Assembly: GCA_025351145.1 (NCBI GenBank)
Contig: JANXWM010000735.1
Location: 1-7,744, forward strand
Source of the DNA: Chitinophagaceae bacterium
Lineage (GTDB): Bacteria; Bacteroidota; Bacteroidia; Chitinophagales; Chitinophagaceae
DNA length: 7,744 nucleotides
Direction: 5' to 3'
In this document: positions 6,215 to 7,744 of the stretch, in pieces
Layout: the number at the start of each line of letters is the position of its first letter
Position numbering within the stretch: the stretch's first letter is position 1
Position numbers and translations under genes: made by a program
The notes under the pieces: model-generated
The model's database searches: none
What the model was told of the DNA's origin: nothing
The model's input: the letters and a program-made list of their open reading frames with translations, nothing else

Positions 6215-6352
6215 ATTCTCTTTTGTTTTTGATGATTGCGTTCTTGCAGAGGCTAAGTTTAACAACCTGCAGCTACCCCGATAGAAGAAACCTGAAGAGT
6301 GCGACGCAAGAAAAGCTTGGCATTGTTATAATGCTGGCTCAATAAATTCTCT
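6211..6352. repeat. 11-bp direct repeats flanking a repeat-arm insert
   Basis: ATAAATTCTCT occurs at 6211-6221, overlapping the TAA stop of the HU-like gene, and again at 6342-6352. The 120 bp between them end in the right arm of the inverted-repeat family. The pair could be a footprint of insertion or a local duplication; the AT-rich sequence weakens the case. Confidence 0.45.
6293..6345 (-). repeat. Solo right arm of the inverted-repeat family
   Basis: TGAAGAGTGCGACGCAAG (6293-6310) is identical over 18 bp to 3706-3723 in copy 2. Read on the minus strand, the outer part GAGCCAGCATTATAACAATG aligns loosely with the outer part of the other arms (AACCCGGCTTAAGTATTCCA). It faces the arm at 5514-5571, so the two enclose the HU-like gene. 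Confidence 0.75.
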
Positions 6353-6417
6353 CTTTTATTTGCCAATATCCAAATCTATAGTTAAGGCTAATAATTTTAT
6401 ATATCAGGAACGAAAGT

Positions 6418-6604
6418 ATGGTGACCCGGATGGGGCATATTATTAAAAAAATAATTATTTTACTTTGCTGGTGCAATTCTTGCGGGTTATTTTTTTGAAG
6501 AAATAACACAGGTTGTAATGGATAAGCCGTATTTGTTGAATCTTTTTATACCGGCATTTTTTATATTGAATTTTGATAGTGTAATAATGATTCAGTCACC
6601 ATAA
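6418..6604 (+). pseudogene. Possible decayed small membrane-protein ORF
   Basis: An ATG at 6418 reads MVTRMGHIIKKIIILL and then stops after 26 codons. A second frame, open from 6455 to a TAA at 6602-6604, reads AGAILAGYFFEE, then VVMDKPYLLNLFIPAFFILN and ends in IMIQSP. A single frameshift near 6450-6466, at an A/T-rich run, would join them into a product of about 60 residues with two hydrophobic segments. I recognise no family. AT-rich DNA often gives hydrophobic translations by chance, so this may be nothing. A 9-bp inverted repeat, TATGGTGAC (6417-6425)/GTCACCATA (6595-6603), brackets the stretch. Confidence 0.2.
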
Positions 6605-6737
6605 AAAGCATTTTAAGCAGTTTACTTTTTTTGAAAAAAAGGTAGCTCATTTTAGGAAAAGGGTTGCATGATATAATAACCTGTATTGGGAACAGATTTT
6701 TTTTCATAATTTGTACGACCAATTTTTATTGAAAATA

Positions 6738-7436
6738 ATGGAAAACAACTACAGAATTTTAATTGCAGAAGATGAACCAAAGCTAAGCCAGGTAATCCAG
6801 GAAGAGCTTATTGGGCAAGGGTACCAGGCCGATGTTGCCTACGATGGAGCAGTTGCGGAAAAGCTGTTTAATCAGCACCAGTATTCAATTGTACTGCTTG
6901 ATGTTAATCTTCCTTATAAGAATGGCCTGGCTTTATGTAAGGAGTTCAGGCAGCAGAACAGTAAAGTGCCGATCATAATGCTTACTGCCCTTGGGGAGAT
7001 ACAGGATAAGGTAGATGCATTTAGTTTCGGTGCTGATGACTACATTGTTAAGCCTTTTCATTTCAACGAACTTTTTGCCCGTATAAAAGTTTTTTTGAAA
7101 AGAGCAGAAAGCGGTGCTGTTGAAACGGATAAGATTATTGTAGCGGACCTTACTATTGATCTAAATAATAAAACAGTTACACGTGGCGAGAAAAATATAA
7201 ACCTTACAGCCAAAGAATTTGCTTTGCTGGTGTTGCTTTGCCGCAATAAAGGGAAAGTAATACCCAAGCAGGAAATTATGCAAAAAGTTTGGGACCTAAG
7301 CTTTGATACCGGTACAAATACTATTGAGGTGTACATTAGTTTTCTGCGGAATAAAATTGACAAACCTTTCGAAACAAAGCTCATTCATACCAAACCGGGG
7401 TTTGGTTATTATGTAAGGGAAACGGCATTGTCATGA
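6738..7436 (+). CDS. OmpR-family response regulator transcription factor
   Basis: The 232-residue product is a complete two-component DNA-binding regulator. The receiver domain (residues about 5-120) has the acidic pair Glu11-Asp12, the phosphoacceptor Asp55 in VLLDVNLP, the switch Thr83, Tyr102 and the conserved Lys105 in DDYIVKPF. A winged-helix output domain of the OmpR/PhoB type covers about 133-230, seen in LTAKEFALL, EIMQKVW, TNTIEVYISFLRNKID and the wing GFGYYV. All catalytic residues are present, so it should be phosphorylated by the partner kinase and bind DNA, probably as a dimer. ATG 6738 is the natural start because it gives the usual four or five residues before the first strand; a TTG at 6711 would add nine. 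Its stop overlaps the kinase start by four bases (ATGA), so the two are translationally coupled. Target genes cannot be told from the sequence. Confidence 0.97.
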   Translation: MENNYRILIAEDEPKLSQVIQEELIGQGYQADVAYDGAVAEKLFNQHQYSIVLLDVNLPYKNGLALCKEFRQQNSKVPIIMLTALGEIQDKVDAFSFGADDYIVKPFHFNELFARIKVFLKRAESGAVETDKIIVADLTIDLNNKTVTRGEKNINLTAKEFALLVLLCRNKGKVIPKQEIMQKVWDLSFDTGTNTIEVYISFLRNKIDKPFETKLIHTKPGFGYYVRETALS

Positions 7437-7744
7437 GGGTAAGGGTCAGGTTTGTGCTATTGCTTACGCTGGTGATATCCGTCATCCTGCTTACTTCGCT
7501 TTTTATTATTTACACATTGTATGCGCATACCCGGGAACAGGATTTTAATAAGCGCCTGTGGGCCCAGGCGTATAAAGAATATACGGACTATTTTAATATA
7601 AAGGATACAGATAAAACTGTTCTGAGTAAGCTGGATAATTACCTACCCGGTTCGCCTATCAATTTTCAGGCGATATTAATTGACAGTGCATACCATGTTA
7701 TCTATTCTTCTCCCAAATTATTAAACTACAAGGTTGACACTGAT
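7433..7744 (+). CDS. Sensor histidine kinase, N-terminal part (runs off right edge)
   Basis: An ATG at 7433 overlaps the regulator stop as ATGA, and the frame is open for 104 codons to the window edge. Residues 1-6 (MRVRVR) are strongly basic, followed by a membrane helix at about 7-29 (FVLLLTLVISVILLTSLFII). The remainder, starting YAHTREQDFNKRLW, is a soluble region that should lie in the periplasm as the sensor domain, with a patch ILIDSAYHVIYSSPK of the sort seen in Bacteroidota kinases. The HAMP, His-box and ATPase domains would follow outside the window. Kinase identity rests on position after the regulator, the coupling and this N-terminal layout, not on catalytic motifs. The signal sensed is unknown. 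Confidence 0.85.
   Translation, partial: MRVRVRFVLLLTLVISVILLTSLFIIYTLYAHTREQDFNKRLWAQAYKEYTDYFNIKDTDKTVLSKLDNYLPGSPINFQAILIDSAYHVIYSSPKLLNYKVDTD

Larger units (their letters stand above)
6215..6737. other. Long AT-rich intergenic region before the two-component genes
   Basis: No intact gene is supported in these 523 bases. They hold the insert with the solo right arm (6222-6341) and a possible decayed small membrane ORF (6418-6604). An AT palindrome, AAAATAATTATTTT, is at 6448-6461, and a weak hairpin CTTTTTTT-G-AAAAAAAG at 6625-6641 could slow or end transcription in either direction. A TA-A-TTTG sequence at 6707-6713 resembles a -7 box for the response regulator but is one base short and has only a poor upstream partner. 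Confidence 0.65.

Noticed and set aside
6145..6345. Open frame over the 3' end of the HU-like gene and the following repeat arm
   Set aside because: It overlaps the membrane-helix codons out of frame and continues through non-coding repeat sequence. I checked it as a possible frameshifted SPOR domain and found no resemblance.
6686..6713. Promoter for the response regulator (TTG ... TA-A-TTTG)
   Set aside because: The -7-like box is one base too short, and the upstream TTG is only a partial match at 18 bp. It is too weak to list as a promoter.

Overview
The window comes from a member of the Bacteroidota, most likely the Chitinophagaceae or a close relative. This is inferred from the moderate GC content, the AT-rich leaders without Shine-Dalgarno sites, promoter-like TTTG/TAnnTTTG pairs, a large secreted TPR protein beside an outer-membrane barrel, and a membrane-anchored HU-CCDC81-type protein. 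No rRNA or species marker is present, so the family is an inference.

Layout. On the minus strand at the left edge are the first 18 codons of a tryptophanyl-tRNA synthetase (trpS). A 443-bp gap follows, holding a heptamer repeat, a large imperfect inverted repeat, one exact DnaA-box sequence and a candidate promoter. Three plus-strand genes come next: a 1014-residue secreted TPR protein (500-3544), a 570-residue plug-less TonB-receptor-like barrel (3796-5508) and a 187-residue HU-like protein with a C-terminal membrane helix (5651-6214). A 523-bp AT-rich gap follows, with one more repeat arm and a possible decayed small membrane ORF. The window ends with an OmpR-type response regulator (6738-7436), overlapped by the start of its sensor histidine kinase (7433 to the edge).

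How the genes may work together. The TPR, barrel and HU-like products are predicted to sit in the periplasm, the outer membrane and on the cytoplasmic face of the inner membrane. They could form one envelope-spanning assembly, but only co-orientation and predicted location support this. The two-component pair is translationally coupled and separate from the cluster.

The most unusual content is non-coding. Six copies of one repeat arm (13-bp core GAGTGCGACGCAA, exact in five) fill every gap around the three-gene cluster in alternating orientation, making three convergent pairs. One pair forms a compact ~170-bp palindrome, one is wider, and one encloses the HU-like gene. One arm overlaps the best promoter candidate in the window. 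Separate 7-bp-period tandem repeats lie next to two of the gaps.
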